64,000 nucleotides of DNA from Candidatus Thiodiazotropha endolucinida (GTDB lineage: Bacteria; Pseudomonadota; Gammaproteobacteria; Chromatiales; Chromatiaceae), in the NCBI RefSeq assembly GCF_001715975.1, contig NZ_MARB01000016.1, forward strand, positions 1 to 64,000. Direction: 5' to 3'. The notes below the pieces were generated by a model. That model did no database searches and was not told the DNA's origin. It was given only the letters and a program-made list of their open reading frames with translations. Numbering within the stretch: position 1 is the stretch's first letter; every line of letters begins with the position of its first letter. Made by a program: the position numbers and the translations under genes. Shown here one piece after another: positions 63,903-64,000 of the stretch.

Positions 63903-64000
63903 ATGCCACACACTGTCACCCACTCTTATGTCCGAGGTTTCGGATTCACCCTGATCGAGTTGATCATCACCCTGGGTATCGCGCTGATCCTGTTAATCAC
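63903..64000 (+). CDS. Type IV prepilin-like protein (partial, cut by window end)
   Basis: Only the first 32 codons are inside the window. After a short leader (MPHTVTHSYVRG) comes the prepilin peptidase site with GFTLIELIITLGIALIL, where cleavage after Gly leaves N-methylated Phe and Glu at position 5. This is the mark of type IV pilins or minor pseudopilins (FimT/GspH or PilE group). A strong SD (AAGGAGG) lies ten bases upstream. The body of the protein lies beyond the window. Confidence 0.9.
   Translation, partial: MPHTVTHSYVRGFGFTLIELIITLGIALILLI

Overview
The window comes from a sulfur-oxidising gammaproteobacterium. A soxX-soxA-soxK-soxL run is laid out as in purple sulfur bacteria and their relatives (Chromatiales and sulfur-oxidising symbiont lineages). 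The core blocks lysC-csrA-tRNA-Ser, recA-recX, thrS-infC-rpmI-rplT-pheST-ihfA-merR and uvrB-aspC have a gammaproteobacterial order. Genus-level placement is inference; Sedimenticola- or Thiodiazotropha-like bacteria would fit. Most of the DNA is moderately GC-rich. An islet at about 23.5-27.5 kb is clearly more AT-rich in part.

Layout. 0-9 kb: minus-strand tRNA-Ser(GCT), csrA, lysC, alaS, recX and recA, then an MFS exporter divergent from a LysR regulator. 9-13 kb: riboflavin synthase, a cupin, an Apa2-like phosphorylase, a SprT-like protein and a GIY-YIG protein, interspersed with two kinds of palindromic repeat. 13-15.4 kb: soxXAKL, whose SoxXA cytochrome attaches sulfur substrate to the SoxYZ carrier (SoxYZ and SoxB are not in the window). 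15.4-23.3 kb: tRNA-Pro(GGG) and the translation block from merR/ihfA back to thrS. 23.3-27.5 kb: accessory islet with a methyltransferase, an AT-rich SDR gene ending in an attC-like site, an unknown protein, and a broken HigB-type toxin with its intact antitoxin. 27.6-34 kb: a zinc-scarcity regulon. Two divergent units (small His/Cys protein-porin-ZnuA-ZnuB, and ZnuA-Zur-ZnuC-ZnuB) flank a clear Zur box. 34-42 kb: a glucan/glucose-oxidation cluster with glucose dehydrogenase, a debranching-type enzyme, a GH63-like glucosidase, and a gluconolactonase fused to a gluconokinase-like domain that lacks its P-loop. 42-55.6 kb: a dense signalling region with a periplasmic binding protein overlapping a HAMP-PAS-GGDEF-EAL protein, an HD-GYP response regulator, a MerR-HTH/receiver fusion, a 1587-residue multi-PAS histidine kinase, an Rcp1-like receiver and a REC-PAS-GGDEF-EAL protein. 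55.6-64 kb: DUF2189 and APC-type membrane proteins, a universal stress protein, tRNA-Val(GAC), a PCMT-family methyltransferase, uvrB, an aspartate-type aminotransferase, and the 5' end of a type IV prepilin cut by the window edge.

I saw no CRISPR array, intact insertion sequence, prophage or rRNA. The most notable signals are the Zur-centred duplicated zinc importer sharing one ATPase, the decayed toxin whose ancestral frame can still be read, the attC-like site, the P-loop-less kinase fusion, and a 231-bp terminal-inverted-repeat element with a collapsed relative forming the 3' end of the SprT-like gene.
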